DNA of 64,000 bases from CAWKMN01 sp963850765 (GTDB lineage: Bacteria; Chloroflexota; Anaerolineae; Aggregatilineales; Aggregatilineaceae): the NCBI GenBank assembly GCA_963850765.1, contig CAWKMN010000011.1:186001-250000 (forward strand), in the 5' to 3' direction. The stretch's first letter is position 1; each line of letters starts with the position of its first letter. Position numbers and translations under genes: made by a program. The notes beneath the pieces were generated by a model that did not search any database, was not told the origin of the DNA, and saw only the letters and a list, made by a program, of their open reading frames with translations. This document shows, piece after piece, positions 27,197 to 35,206 of the stretch.

Positions 27197-28597
27197 TCAA
27201 CGAATCTCAGGCAGGCTCGCCGCGGCGATCGACTGGCCCACGCGGCGGCTCTTTTCATCCGGCAGTTGGATGTTGATGCGGGCGGCCAGATCGGGAAATT
27301 CGGCCTTGAGCACAGCATTCGCCCCGTCCAAGATAATCGGACCGCCAGAGCCGGACGTGCAGCGCCCCAGGATCAGCACGTGCTTGAGCGCGTAAAAGTC
27401 CGCATAGTGCGCGACTCCGTAGCCCAGATAGATCCCCATGCAGCGCCAGATGTTGACCGCGCCTTCATCTCCCGCTTCAAGCCGGGCCTGCACCGCCTTG
27501 AGCTTATCCGCGTCGGTCACGTCCTGCGGAACGTCGATCCCTGCGTGCGGCGCAAGACGGAACACGGCCTGCTGCGAGAAATATTGCGCGCCCACGCCGC
27601 GATCGCCCGACCATTCGTCCGCCGGCGCGGCGGGCTGGTAGTCGATGGGGGCGAAAGCCAGTTCGTTCAGCCAGTCGGTGATGTTGCCCTCCGGCGTGAC
27701 ATAACCGGCCGCTTCGCTTGATCCCATCGCCACGCCCAGGATGCTGTCATCTTCCAGCGACATCGAGCCGGCCAGCGCGGTCACTTCGCCGTCGTTGATG
27801 ACTTCCAGCGGAAGATTGCCCATTTCCTCGCGGATGCGCAGGAACATGCTGCGGATCTCGTCAAACCGATCGTCGGGGATCCCGCGAAACAGCGACGCGA
27901 TCATGGGGCGGTTGTTGACGTACACGCCCGCCGAACTGCCGCCAATCGCATCCACGCGCGGCATTTTGGACGCGGCCAGTCTGAGCGCGTCCACGATCTT
28001 GTTGTAGTGATAGCGCGGATCGGCCTGCTTGCGCGGCTCCCACACAATCTCCTCGCTAAAAATCGCCTGTCCATCGACCACCGCCGAGATCTTCAGATCC
28101 GATGCTCCCAGGTCAAAGCCGATGCGGCAGCCTTCCAGGTGGCGGCCCAGGGATTTTTCGGGCTCGTGTTCGGGCGGAACCTCGTCCGCCGCGCAGCTTA
28201 CCACGGTGAACGGCTGCTGGTAGACTTTTTCGCCCATGAACTGGTAATCGAATGCCCGCACGCCGTCCGGCGCGTAACACGCCCGGATGTAATCGCCAAT
28301 CTGCCGGGGTCCGCCGACATAGACCTTCCAGCCGCCCTTCTGCCACAGCAGGAACTTGACCAGCCGTTCGGCATAGACGAGGTTCGCGCCGGCCTGGGGA
28401 TGATCGTCGGGAAAGACCACCGTCTCAAAGCGCGACAGCGAACCGTTCATGCGCTCCAATCCGAGCACCAGCCGCACGCCCGCGCCCGATTCGCTGACCG
28501 CTCGCCGGAAGGCCCGGTTCGCCAGCACCGCCGGGCGGAAGTTCGGATCCAGCGGGGGAACAAAAGCCGGTTCGATCAGGGGGAGGGAATTCAACAT
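27197..28597 (-). CDS. Actin-fold (ASKHA) kinase-like protein, ROK-related
   Basis: A 466-aa protein. An N-terminal region of about 165 residues precedes a sugar-kinase-like ATPase core starting RIGFDLGASDLKISAVVDG (phosphate 1 motif), then DAIGGSSAGVYVNNRPM, EVINDGEVTALAGSM (phosphate 2-like) and ILGVAMGSSEAAGYVTPEGN. It is longer than ROK glucokinases (about 300 aa) and lacks the CxCGxxGC zinc motif. It probably phosphorylates a sugar or amino sugar released by the neighbouring deacetylase. I use ATG 28597, which has TGGAG eight bases upstream, over GTG 28606. Confidence 0.68.
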   Translation of the reverse strand: MLNSLPLIEPAFVPPLDPNFRPAVLANRAFRRAVSESGAGVRLVLGLERMNGSLSRFETVVFPDDHPQAGANLVYAERLVKFLLWQKGGWKVYVGGPRQIGDYIRACYAPDGVRAFDYQFMGEKVYQQPFTVVSCAADEVPPEHEPEKSLGRHLEGCRIGFDLGASDLKISAVVDGQAIFSEEIVWEPRKQADPRYHYNKIVDALRLAASKMPRVDAIGGSSAGVYVNNRPMIASLFRGIPDDRFDEIRSMFLRIREEMGNLPLEVINDGEVTALAGSMSLEDDSILGVAMGSSEAAGYVTPEGNITDWLNELAFAPIDYQPAAPADEWSGDRGVGAQYFSQQAVFRLAPHAGIDVPQDVTDADKLKAVQARLEAGDEGAVNIWRCMGIYLGYGVAHYADFYALKHVLILGRCTSGSGGPIILDGANAVLKAEFPDLAARINIQLPDEKSRRVGQSIAAASLPEIR

Positions 28598-28650
28598 AGT
28601 TTTCACTCCAGGATTTCAGCCTAATGCCAATAGGGTTGTTCAGGTGTAAC

Positions 28651-28699
28651 GCCTCCCCCTCAATCCCCCTCCAGCCAAGCTAGGGGAGGGGGAGGGGCG
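28651..28699. repeat. GC-rich palindromic repeat, family 2 (short form)
   Basis: CCTCCCCCTCAATCCCCCTC-CAGCCAAGCTA-GGGGAGGGGGAGGGG. The same CCAGCCAAGCTAGGGG core occurs at 51575-51600. Confidence 0.65.
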
Positions 28700-28740
28700 T
28701 TGAGCCGATGGACCGTGGCAAGACATAAAACGCAGCGTGT

Positions 28741-29787
28741 TTACCGCGTCACCGTCACTTTGGTCAGGCCGCGCGGATGATCCACTTCGTGGCCCTTGAC
28801 GAGCGCCAGCCGCATGGCGAAGACCTGCCCATGCACCACCGCCGCGATCGGCGTCAGCCATTCCGGCATGGCGACCGGCAGCCGCATGGCCTTCTGCGCG
28901 TGGGCGAACGCCGCTTCTTCGTTGGAGATGACCAGCAGTTCGGCGCGGCGCTCGTGCAGCTTATCCAGCAGATCGAGCAGGGCGGGCAGGGGCTTGCCGG
29001 TGGGGGCGATCACCAGCACGGGATACCCTGGATGCACGACGGCGATCGGCCCGTGGCGGAAATCAGCCTCGCTGTACGGGTCGCCGGTGATATAGCACAG
29101 TTCCTTGACCTTGAGGTTGATCTCAAACGCGGTGGAATAGTTGTAACCCCGGCCAATCGTGGCGAACTCGTCCATATAGCGGTAGCGCTCGACCCAATCC
29201 GTGCTGCTGAGCGGGGACGAGATATGGCGCTCCAGCGTCTCCGCGACGTGGTCGGGCAGTTGGGCGAGTGCGCTGTGCAAATGGTCCTGATCGACCAGCG
29301 CCGTAACCAGCATCGCGATCGCGGTGAGCTGAGCCGTATAGGTCTTGGTGGCGGCAACGCTGCGCTCCACGCCGGCCTGCAAACACAGGTGGAATTCGGC
29401 CGTCTGCGCGACGGGCGACTCGGGATCGTTGGTGATGCCGACGGTCAGCGCCCCCTGGCGGCGTGCGTCTTCGAGCACCTGCCGGATGTCCTCACCGCGA
29501 CCGGACTGCGAGATCCCGATCACCAGGGCGCGCGCCAGCATGGGCGGGGTGTTGTAGAGCGTATGCAGCGACGGCGTCGCCAGCGCGACGGGCAGGCGGG
29601 CATGCGTGCCAAAGAGGTACTGCGCGTAGCGTGCCGCGTTGTCGGACGTGCCGCGCGCGGCAATGCTGATAAATGCCGGGTCAAACGCGCGGATCGCAGC
29701 GGCGATCTGGCGGGCAGCGGCGGCCTCTTCGGTTAACACTCGCCGCAGCACGTCCGGCTGTTCGTTGATTTCCTGCTCAAGATACAT
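28741..29787 (-). CDS. SIS-domain sugar isomerase/deaminase (GlmS C-terminal-like)
   Basis: A 348-aa protein with two SIS domains and no glutaminase domain. Seen: SIAARGTSDNAARYAQYLFG (first SIS), SQSGRGEDIRQVLEDARRQG (phosphosugar loop), SVAATKTYTAQLTAIAML, and the second SIS with GRGYNYSTAFEINLKVKELC and DFRHGPIAVVHPGYPVLVIA. Members lacking glutaminase act as amino-sugar phosphate deaminases or isomerases (AgaS/FrlB-like). It is the first gene of the minus-strand cluster, starting 97 bases from the divergent ROK regulator, and a palindrome in that gap overlaps its promoter. Confidence 0.86.
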   Translation of the reverse strand: MYLEQEINEQPDVLRRVLTEEAAAARQIAAAIRAFDPAFISIAARGTSDNAARYAQYLFGTHARLPVALATPSLHTLYNTPPMLARALVIGISQSGRGEDIRQVLEDARRQGALTVGITNDPESPVAQTAEFHLCLQAGVERSVAATKTYTAQLTAIAMLVTALVDQDHLHSALAQLPDHVAETLERHISSPLSSTDWVERYRYMDEFATIGRGYNYSTAFEINLKVKELCYITGDPYSEADFRHGPIAVVHPGYPVLVIAPTGKPLPALLDLLDKLHERRAELLVISNEEAAFAHAQKAMRLPVAMPEWLTPIAAVVHGQVFAMRLALVKGHEVDHPRGLTKVTVTR

Positions 29788-29821
29788 AGTGCCACCCTTC
29801 GATACCTGAAACGGCGTGCGC

Positions 29822-29850
29822 TTGACATCACTTTCATTCTACTCTATACT
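29822..29850 (+). promoter_or_regulatory. Promoter of the ROK regulator
   Basis: TTGACA (29822-29827), a 17-base spacer and TATACT (29845-29850). The -10 overlaps the left arm of the palindrome at 29848, consistent with autoregulation. Confidence 0.8.
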
Positions 29851-29864
29851 TTGTTTGTAGTCAA
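29836..29864 (-). promoter_or_regulatory. Promoter of the SIS gene, facing the ROK promoter
   Basis: On the minus strand TTGACT (complement of 29859-29864), a 17-base spacer and TAGAAT (complement of 29836-29841). Its spacer and -35 lie inside the palindrome. Confidence 0.72.
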
Positions 29865-29876
29865 TACAAACAAAGT
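29848..29876. promoter_or_regulatory. Perfect 12-bp inverted repeat, likely ROK repressor operator
   Basis: ACTTTGTTTGTA (29848-29859), spacer GTCAA, TACAAACAAAGT (29865-29876). It overlaps both divergent promoters, so one bound dimer could silence both genes. Confidence 0.8.
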
Positions 29877-29884
29877 GATCTCTC

Positions 29885-30961
29885 ATGACCAAACAATCCG
29901 CCGACCACAACCTCATGCGGCAGTTCAACCGCTCCTTGATCCTCAGCCGCTTGCGCACCTCCGCGCCGCTCTCACGGGCGGAACTCGCCGCCGACGTGGG
30001 CCTGACGCGCAGCACTGTATCCAGTCTGGTCGATGAGCTGATCAGCATGAATCTGGTGCACGAAACCGGGATCGGTCCTTCACACGGCGGGCGGCCCGGC
30101 ACGCTGCTTGAACTGAACCCAGCCGCCGGCTGCGCGATCGGTGTTGAGATCACCGCCGACTCGATCCTGGTGCTGCTGACGGATTTTGTGGCGGCCCCAC
30201 GCTGGCAGCGCGAAATCTCCCTGGCCGATCACCAATCCGAGTCTGTGATCCAGCGGGCCGAAGCCTTGATCGATGAGGCGCTGAAGATGAACGCCGAGAA
30301 CGGGAATATCAAGCCGCTCGGGATCGGAGTGGGGATCGCCGGGATGGTCAACGCGGCGGATGGCGTGCTGCGCGGCGCGACGAATCTGGGCTGGCGCGAC
30401 ATCCCGTTCAAAGCCCTCTGGGAAGCGCGCTTCCATCTGCCGGTGTATGTCGGTAATGAGGCCAGCATCGCCGCGTTAGGGGAGCACTACTTTGGCGCGG
30501 CGGCAGGTTATCGCGATTTCATCTACCTGCAAGCGAGCTTATCTGCCTTGGGTGCGGGGATTTTCATCGACGGCAAACTCTTTCAGGGTATGAACGGTTA
30601 CGCGGGTGAGGTGGGGCACATGCGGATCGATCCGGCAGGCCCGCCGTGCGGCTGCGGCCGCCGAGGCTGTTGGGAAGCCGTGCTGCGATCCGCCCACCCG
30701 TCCGAGCGCGTCGCGATTCTGGCGGCGGGGATCGCCAGCCTGATCAATATCTTTAACCCGCCGCTGATCGTCCTGGGCGGGCCGTTGGGCCGGGCGATGC
30801 AGGCCGAACTCGCCACCCTGCGGCAGCAGGTCGCCGGACAGGTCGCGCTGCCTGCCGACAGCCTGCCCGATCTGCTGATCTCCGCCATCCCCTCGAATGC
30901 CTGCGCGATGGGCGCAGTCGCGCTCGTGCTGGACGAGATTCTGCGCGAGCCGTCAATGTAG
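29885..30961 (+). CDS. ROK family transcriptional repressor (NagC/XylR type)
   Basis: A 358-aa regulator. The N-terminal winged helix-turn-helix (about 15-75: APLSRAELAADVGLTRSTVS SLVDEL) is followed by a ROK sugar-binding domain with IGVEITADSILVLLTDF, GIGVGIAGMVNAADGVLRGA, the EVGHMRIDPAGPPCGCGRRGCWE zinc motif (CGCGRRGC) and GNEASIAALGEHYFGAAAGY. It probably senses an amino sugar or its phosphate and controls itself and the divergent SIS-kinase-deacetylase genes through the palindrome just upstream. Confidence 0.92.
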   Translation: MTKQSADHNLMRQFNRSLILSRLRTSAPLSRAELAADVGLTRSTVSSLVDELISMNLVHETGIGPSHGGRPGTLLELNPAAGCAIGVEITADSILVLLTDFVAAPRWQREISLADHQSESVIQRAEALIDEALKMNAENGNIKPLGIGVGIAGMVNAADGVLRGATNLGWRDIPFKALWEARFHLPVYVGNEASIAALGEHYFGAAAGYRDFIYLQASLSALGAGIFIDGKLFQGMNGYAGEVGHMRIDPAGPPCGCGRRGCWEAVLRSAHPSERVAILAAGIASLINIFNPPLIVLGGPLGRAMQAELATLRQQVAGQVALPADSLPDLLISAIPSNACAMGAVALVLDEILREPSM

Positions 30962-30998
30962 GGGCAGACAATCAAACCGCGATAGGTAAGCGCTGCGC

Positions 30999-31835
30999 TC
31001 AGCCCTTGAGCACACCCTCGCGGATCAGAATCTCGCGCAGCAGATCGCGGCGGGCGGTGCCGGCCAGCGTTTCCAGGCGGCGCACGCCCAGCGGATCGAT
31101 CTCATCACGCAGCAGGCGGAGTTCCTCGGAGGTAGGGGATGGCGTTTCGGACACATCCGGCGCGATCTCCAGCGGAAAGCCCGTCTTGGCCTGGATATGC
31201 TCCACCGTGCCGCCGCGGTGAATCGAGATCAGGCGCATACGCCCGTTAGCCCAATCGAACTGCCCAAGATCGCTGACGAGATAACGCGGGCCGCTGCCCC
31301 GCCGGCGCGCCGGGTCATGACCCAGGCCGCTGCGCCAGTCCAGCACGGGCACAAATATCGCCCGCGAATGGCGCGGCACGTACATATACATCTGATCCGA
31401 ATAGACCGATACATCCGGGATCCCGCCCGAGCCCGGCAGGCGCAGGCGCGGATGCTCGTAGTCTTTGCCGATGGCGATATTATTGAAATTCCCCGCCGGA
31501 TCAACCTGGCCGGGGCGGAAAAATTCCTTGGGGGCGATGGTGTGGAGCACGTCGGCGGCCAGCGTGATAAAGCTGGCATTCGCCACAGCTTTGCCAACCC
31601 ATAGTTCCTCGGCGCGCGCCACGCCCAGCGGGGCCCACTCGTGGACGACACCCTGCCCGACTGCTGACGCGAAGGTGGCGTTCGGGGCGTGCGTGCGCTG
31701 CGCGAGGACATAGCCAGCGGCCACCAGCGGCGTCGCCAGACCGTGCGCCAGCAGCTCGCCGTCCCGGACCTGCCGCGCAATACACACGGCGATGAGTTCA
31801 TCAATGGTATACACGTCGGCAGGTTGGGCGGGCAT
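30999..31835 (-). CDS. CoA-transferase, beta subunit (glutaconate CoA-transferase B/IpdB-like)
   Basis: A 278-aa protein of the family I CoA-transferase fold. I choose ATG 31835 (MPAQPADVYTIDELIAVCIA), because codons further upstream would overlap the metallopeptidase gene. Conserved regions include GVARAEELWVGKAVANASFI, QVDPAGNFNNIAIG, LPGSGGIPDVSVY and YLVSDLGQFDW. It would pair with an alpha subunit; the obvious candidate is the gene at 34176-34994, separated by two protease genes. The acyl substrate is unknown (short-chain or sterol-ring-derived acids in characterised relatives). Confidence 0.8.
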   Translation of the reverse strand: MPAQPADVYTIDELIAVCIARQVRDGELLAHGLATPLVAAGYVLAQRTHAPNATFASAVGQGVVHEWAPLGVARAEELWVGKAVANASFITLAADVLHTIAPKEFFRPGQVDPAGNFNNIAIGKDYEHPRLRLPGSGGIPDVSVYSDQMYMYVPRHSRAIFVPVLDWRSGLGHDPARRRGSGPRYLVSDLGQFDWANGRMRLISIHRGGTVEHIQAKTGFPLEIAPDVSETPSPTSEELRLLRDEIDPLGVRRLETLAGTARRDLLREILIREGVLKG

Positions 31836-31848
31836 GGTATTGGGGTGA

Positions 31849-32550
31849 TTAGTCGCGGCTGCGACCGCCAAAAACCAGCATGGCGTAATAGAGCAGCGTG
31901 AGCAGCGACGTGGCGACCGCGGCGACATAGGTAAAGGCTGCCGCCCGCAGCACGGCTTTGGAACCTTCGGCATCCTGTTCGTTGGCGATCAGGCCGGTCT
32001 GTCGCAGCATGTTCATCGCGCGGCGGCTGGCGTCCAGTTCGACAGGCAGTGTCACGATGGTGAAGAGCGTCGTCCCGGCGAACAGGATCAGACCCACGAC
32101 GGCCAGCCCGGTGAAGTTCATGATCAGGCCCAGGATGATCAACAGAAAGCCCACGCGCGGCCCCAGGGTCGCCGCCGGGATGAGCATACCGCGCACCGCC
32201 ATCAGCGGGCTGTTCTGCTGGTGCTGCTGCACGTGGCCGAACTCATGTGCGGCAATCGCCATCGACGCGATCGAGGGCTGGCGCGCCACGCCATCCGACA
32301 GGCGAACGATGCCACTGGACGGGTCAAAATGGTCAGTCAACTGGCCCTGCGCGACTTCGAGTCCGACGCGCTGGATCCCGGCCCGCTGCATCAGGACCTG
32401 TGCCGTATCGAAACCGTTTACCCGGCTCGCGTTGGGGATCTCGCTCCACTTCTGATATGCGCCGCGCACCCACATCTGCGCCAGCCCGGTGAGGATCAGG
32501 GTCGGCAGCAAGACGATCAAGATATATGTCGGGTCGAAAAACATGCCCAT
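31849..32550 (-). CDS. Membrane zinc metallopeptidase, YugP family
   Basis: A 233-aa protein with an N-terminal membrane segment (YILIVLLPTLILTGLAQMWV), the metal site HEFGH (IAAHEFGHVQQHQQNSPLM, about residues 101-105) and at least three later hydrophobic helices. This is the DUF232/YugP family, found in many Gram-positive and Chloroflexota genomes and assumed to act in membrane protein turnover. It ends 13 bases before the CoA-transferase beta start and may be co-transcribed with it. Confidence 0.88.
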   Translation of the reverse strand: MGMFFDPTYILIVLLPTLILTGLAQMWVRGAYQKWSEIPNASRVNGFDTAQVLMQRAGIQRVGLEVAQGQLTDHFDPSSGIVRLSDGVARQPSIASMAIAAHEFGHVQQHQQNSPLMAVRGMLIPAATLGPRVGFLLIILGLIMNFTGLAVVGLILFAGTTLFTIVTLPVELDASRRAMNMLRQTGLIANEQDAEGSKAVLRAAAFTYVAAVATSLLTLLYYAMLVFGGRSRD

Positions 32551-32683
32551 GCTCTCCTGTGAGAAGCAGCCAGAGCGGGGCTGTGATGCTACCCCCCGCT
32601 CAAATCCGCATTGTGTGTAAGATTACTATACCCAATGCGAGTTAGAGCACCATAAGAAGCACACTAAATCTGCATAAGAGCGG

Positions 32684-34084
32684 CTACGGTATCAGCGGCT
32701 CGGCGGCCTGTGCCGGGTCATACGTGCCCTGCAACACCTGAATCGCCGCGGTAAGCTGGTTGTCCTCGTCCCCGCTGACCTCAACCGGGCTGTAAGGGAC
32801 TTCGACATCCGGCACGATCCCCACGTCGCTCACCGAATTGCCATTGGGCGTATACCAGCGCGAGATCGTGATCCGAATGCCGCCGCCGTTGGAAAGCTGC
32901 CGCCATGTCTGGACCGAGCCTTTGCCGAAGGTGGGCATCCCAACGATGGTGGCGCGCCCATTATCCTGAAGCGCACCGGCGATCAGTTCCGATGCGCTGG
33001 CACTGCCCTGATCGACCAGCACGACCATCGGCACGTCCGGCGCGATGGCATTCTGCAAGGCGTTGTGTTTGACCTCGTTATCAGGCGTGCGCTCCAGCAG
33101 AACGACGCCGTCCTTAAGGTAGGCGCTGGCGACTTCAATGGACGTCGTCAGGTAGCCGCCGGGGTTGCCGCGCACATCCAGGATCAGGCCGTTCAGGTGG
33201 TTAGCGTCCATGGCTTCGAGTTCCACCCGCATCGCCTCGGATGTGCTGAACTCGAACTGGCTGAGACGGACATAACCAATGCTGCCTTCCAGCACCTCAC
33301 CGCTCACGCTCGGAATGCTGATACGATCGCGCACGACCTCGAAATCCAGAATCTCCGCTTCGCCGGGGCGCAAGATCCCCAGCAGAACCGGCGTGCCGGC
33401 CGGTCCGCGCACCAGCGCGATGATCTCCATCTGCTCCAACTGGGTGATGTCGTCGCCTTCCACGCGCACGATCTGATCGCCAGGACGCAGCCCGGCCTTG
33501 GCCGCGGGCGACTCGTCGAAAATAGTGATAAGTTCCAGCCCGCCGGTTTCCACGTTCTGCTCGACCGTCGCGCCGATCCCCTCGTATTCGCCGCTCATGC
33601 CTTCGTTGATGCGGGCGAAGGATTCCGCGTCCATGTAGGCGGTGTGCGGATCGCCAATGGAATCCACCATGCCGCTCAGCGCGCCCTCCATCAGCTTGTT
33701 ATCGTCCAGCTCGCCGGGAAAGGTCTCGTGCAGGGTGGTCCAGGTTTCCCAGAACGGCGCGAACAGGTCATCCGCATTGGTTGATGACCGGTCGATGGAC
33801 GGGATCGGGAGTTCAAAGAGCGCTTCGCCCGTCGCCTGGAGCAGCCCGATCTGCGCACCCTCCGCCAGATCGGCGTCGTCCAGCGGATCGACGTAATTCT
33901 CGTGCAGCAGGTCCCAGGCTTCCCAAAACGGCTTAAAAAGCTCAACCGTGCTGGCTGGCTGGTGATCCTGCGCGCGCACATAAGCATCGGGGGCTTCGGG
34001 GGTTGAGATCAGGTAGCTGCCGATCGCAACCGCAACTAACAACACCAGCGTCATCCCTGTGGCGATCAACTTCCGGTACAACAT
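32684..34084 (-). CDS. S41 family C-terminal processing peptidase
   Basis: A 466-aa exported protease. An uncleaved signal anchor (LIATGMTLVLLVAVAIGSYL) is followed by two related helical segments (FKPFWEAWDLLHENYVDPLD and FAPFWETWTTLHETFPGELD), an internal repeat of about 65 residues. Then come a PDZ domain (GIGATVEQNVETGGLELITI through GDQIVRVEG, about 165-250) and the S41 protease domain with serine in DQGSASASELIAGAL and lysine in FGKGSVQTW. It cleaves unfolded or tagged extracytoplasmic proteins. The duplicated N-terminal helical unit is an unusual detail. Confidence 0.93.
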   Translation of the reverse strand: MLYRKLIATGMTLVLLVAVAIGSYLISTPEAPDAYVRAQDHQPASTVELFKPFWEAWDLLHENYVDPLDDADLAEGAQIGLLQATGEALFELPIPSIDRSSTNADDLFAPFWETWTTLHETFPGELDDNKLMEGALSGMVDSIGDPHTAYMDAESFARINEGMSGEYEGIGATVEQNVETGGLELITIFDESPAAKAGLRPGDQIVRVEGDDITQLEQMEIIALVRGPAGTPVLLGILRPGEAEILDFEVVRDRISIPSVSGEVLEGSIGYVRLSQFEFSTSEAMRVELEAMDANHLNGLILDVRGNPGGYLTTSIEVASAYLKDGVVLLERTPDNEVKHNALQNAIAPDVPMVVLVDQGSASASELIAGALQDNGRATIVGMPTFGKGSVQTWRQLSNGGGIRITISRWYTPNGNSVSDVGIVPDVEVPYSPVEVSGDEDNQLTAAIQVLQGTYDPAQAAEPLIP

Positions 34085-34175
34085 GAGTCAGACTCCATCC
34101 ACACTCGTGCATGCTCATCATCAATTATACGCACTCTGTCAGGTGAAACGAATAAGTACTTGATGAGACTTACCC

Positions 34176-34994
34176 TCAGGGCCGGCTTAACACCCGATCC
34201 AGATACGCATCAAACTTGCCGCCCGCACAGGCTTCGATATAGTCCAGCAGTTCGCCGCCGTCGATTGGATAATGCGGGTAACACGAGGTCGGCCATGCGC
34301 CGCGCGGGGCGTGGACTACCGCGGTCACCAGCGCGCCCGGAATGTTCACACCGTCCGTCAGAGTATCGACTACTTCTTCCGCCGTGATAATCGTCTGCGG
34401 TGCGATGATCGCCAGTTCCGGGTCGATGCCCAGGTTTTTGTTCAGGCGGGCATTGCCGCGCTTATCGGCCACGAGCGCATGAATCACCGCCACGTCGCAC
34501 GGGATCGCCGGGAACGCGACATAGTCCTCTCCGCTGTAGGGATCGCGGATCGTCTGCACGTCGGGGCGCAGGCGCAGCAGGTCCGTCCCAATCCACGCGG
34601 TAGACGGCATGAACCCGACGCCGCCCATCTGCGCGCGGATGCCGAATGCCAGGCTGGCTTCTGTCTCCTCGACCACGCGGATCGCGCCGCTGCCGGCGGC
34701 TTGCGTAAACATCGGCGCAAATCCAAACGCTTCCAGGCCAAAGTAGCAGGTGCGGGTGCGGCTGATGCAGCCTGCCCCCACCAGCAGATCGGATTCATAC
34801 CCGGCGGTGAAACAGAGCAGCGTCAGATCGGTGGGGCGCGGCGACCGGCGCAGCAGTTCCAGCACGAACGCTACCGGGCGGCGGTAGAGCATATTGCCGC
34901 CGAGCGCGAGCGTCTGGCCCGGCTGGACGATCCGGGCGGCGTCGGCCAGCGACATCCGCAGATCGCGCGATGGGTGCGGTGGAGAAACGGTCAT
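34176..34994 (-). CDS. CoA-transferase, alpha subunit (glutaconate CoA-transferase A/IpdA-like)
   Basis: A 272-aa protein. The start is ATG 34994 (MTVSPPHPSRDLRMSLADAA); the frame upstream of it is repeat sequence. Family pieces: PGQTLALGGNMLYRRPVAFV, FTAGYESDLLVGAGCISRTR, EETEASLAFGIRAQMGGVGF MPS and DVAVIHALVADKRGNARLNK. It is the probable partner of the subunit at 30999-31835, although the two are 2.3 kb apart on the same strand with two protease genes between them. Substrate unknown. Confidence 0.82.
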   Translation of the reverse strand: MTVSPPHPSRDLRMSLADAARIVQPGQTLALGGNMLYRRPVAFVLELLRRSPRPTDLTLLCFTAGYESDLLVGAGCISRTRTCYFGLEAFGFAPMFTQAAGSGAIRVVEETEASLAFGIRAQMGGVGFMPSTAWIGTDLLRLRPDVQTIRDPYSGEDYVAFPAIPCDVAVIHALVADKRGNARLNKNLGIDPELAIIAPQTIITAEEVVDTLTDGVNIPGALVTAVVHAPRGAWPTSCYPHYPIDGGELLDYIEACAGGKFDAYLDRVLSRP

Positions 34995-35015
34995 CGGAAC
35001 AGTCTTTTCTCCAAT

Positions 35016-35114
35016 GCCCCTCCCTAAATCCCTCCCCACAGAGTGGAGAGGGACTTGAGGCGCTCCCCTTTCCCTCACAGGGTGGAGAAAGGGGCCGGGG
35101 GATAGGGGCTAAAG
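35016..35114 (+). repeat. GC-rich palindromic repeat, family 1, copy D
   Basis: CCCCTCCCTAAATCCCTCCC...GTGGAGAGGGACTTG...CCCTTTCCCTC...GGGGGATAGGGGCTAAA. It directly abuts the CoA-transferase alpha start. Confidence 0.8.
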
Positions 35115-35139
35115 CGCAAATAAGTTCTGGCAGCAAAAC

Positions 35140-35185
35140 GAAACAGCCGGGCGGCTGGTTAGGCTCAGCAGCACCCGGCTTGGTT
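35140..35185 (-). terminator. Possible terminator of gltA
   Basis: On the minus strand GCCGGGTG and CCCGGC form a six-base-pair stem around a long loop, followed by TGTTTCGTTTTG, 25 bases after the gltA stop. It is weaker than the other hairpins here. Confidence 0.4.
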
Positions 35186-35206
35186 ATTCACCTAAGGTGC
35201 AGAATT

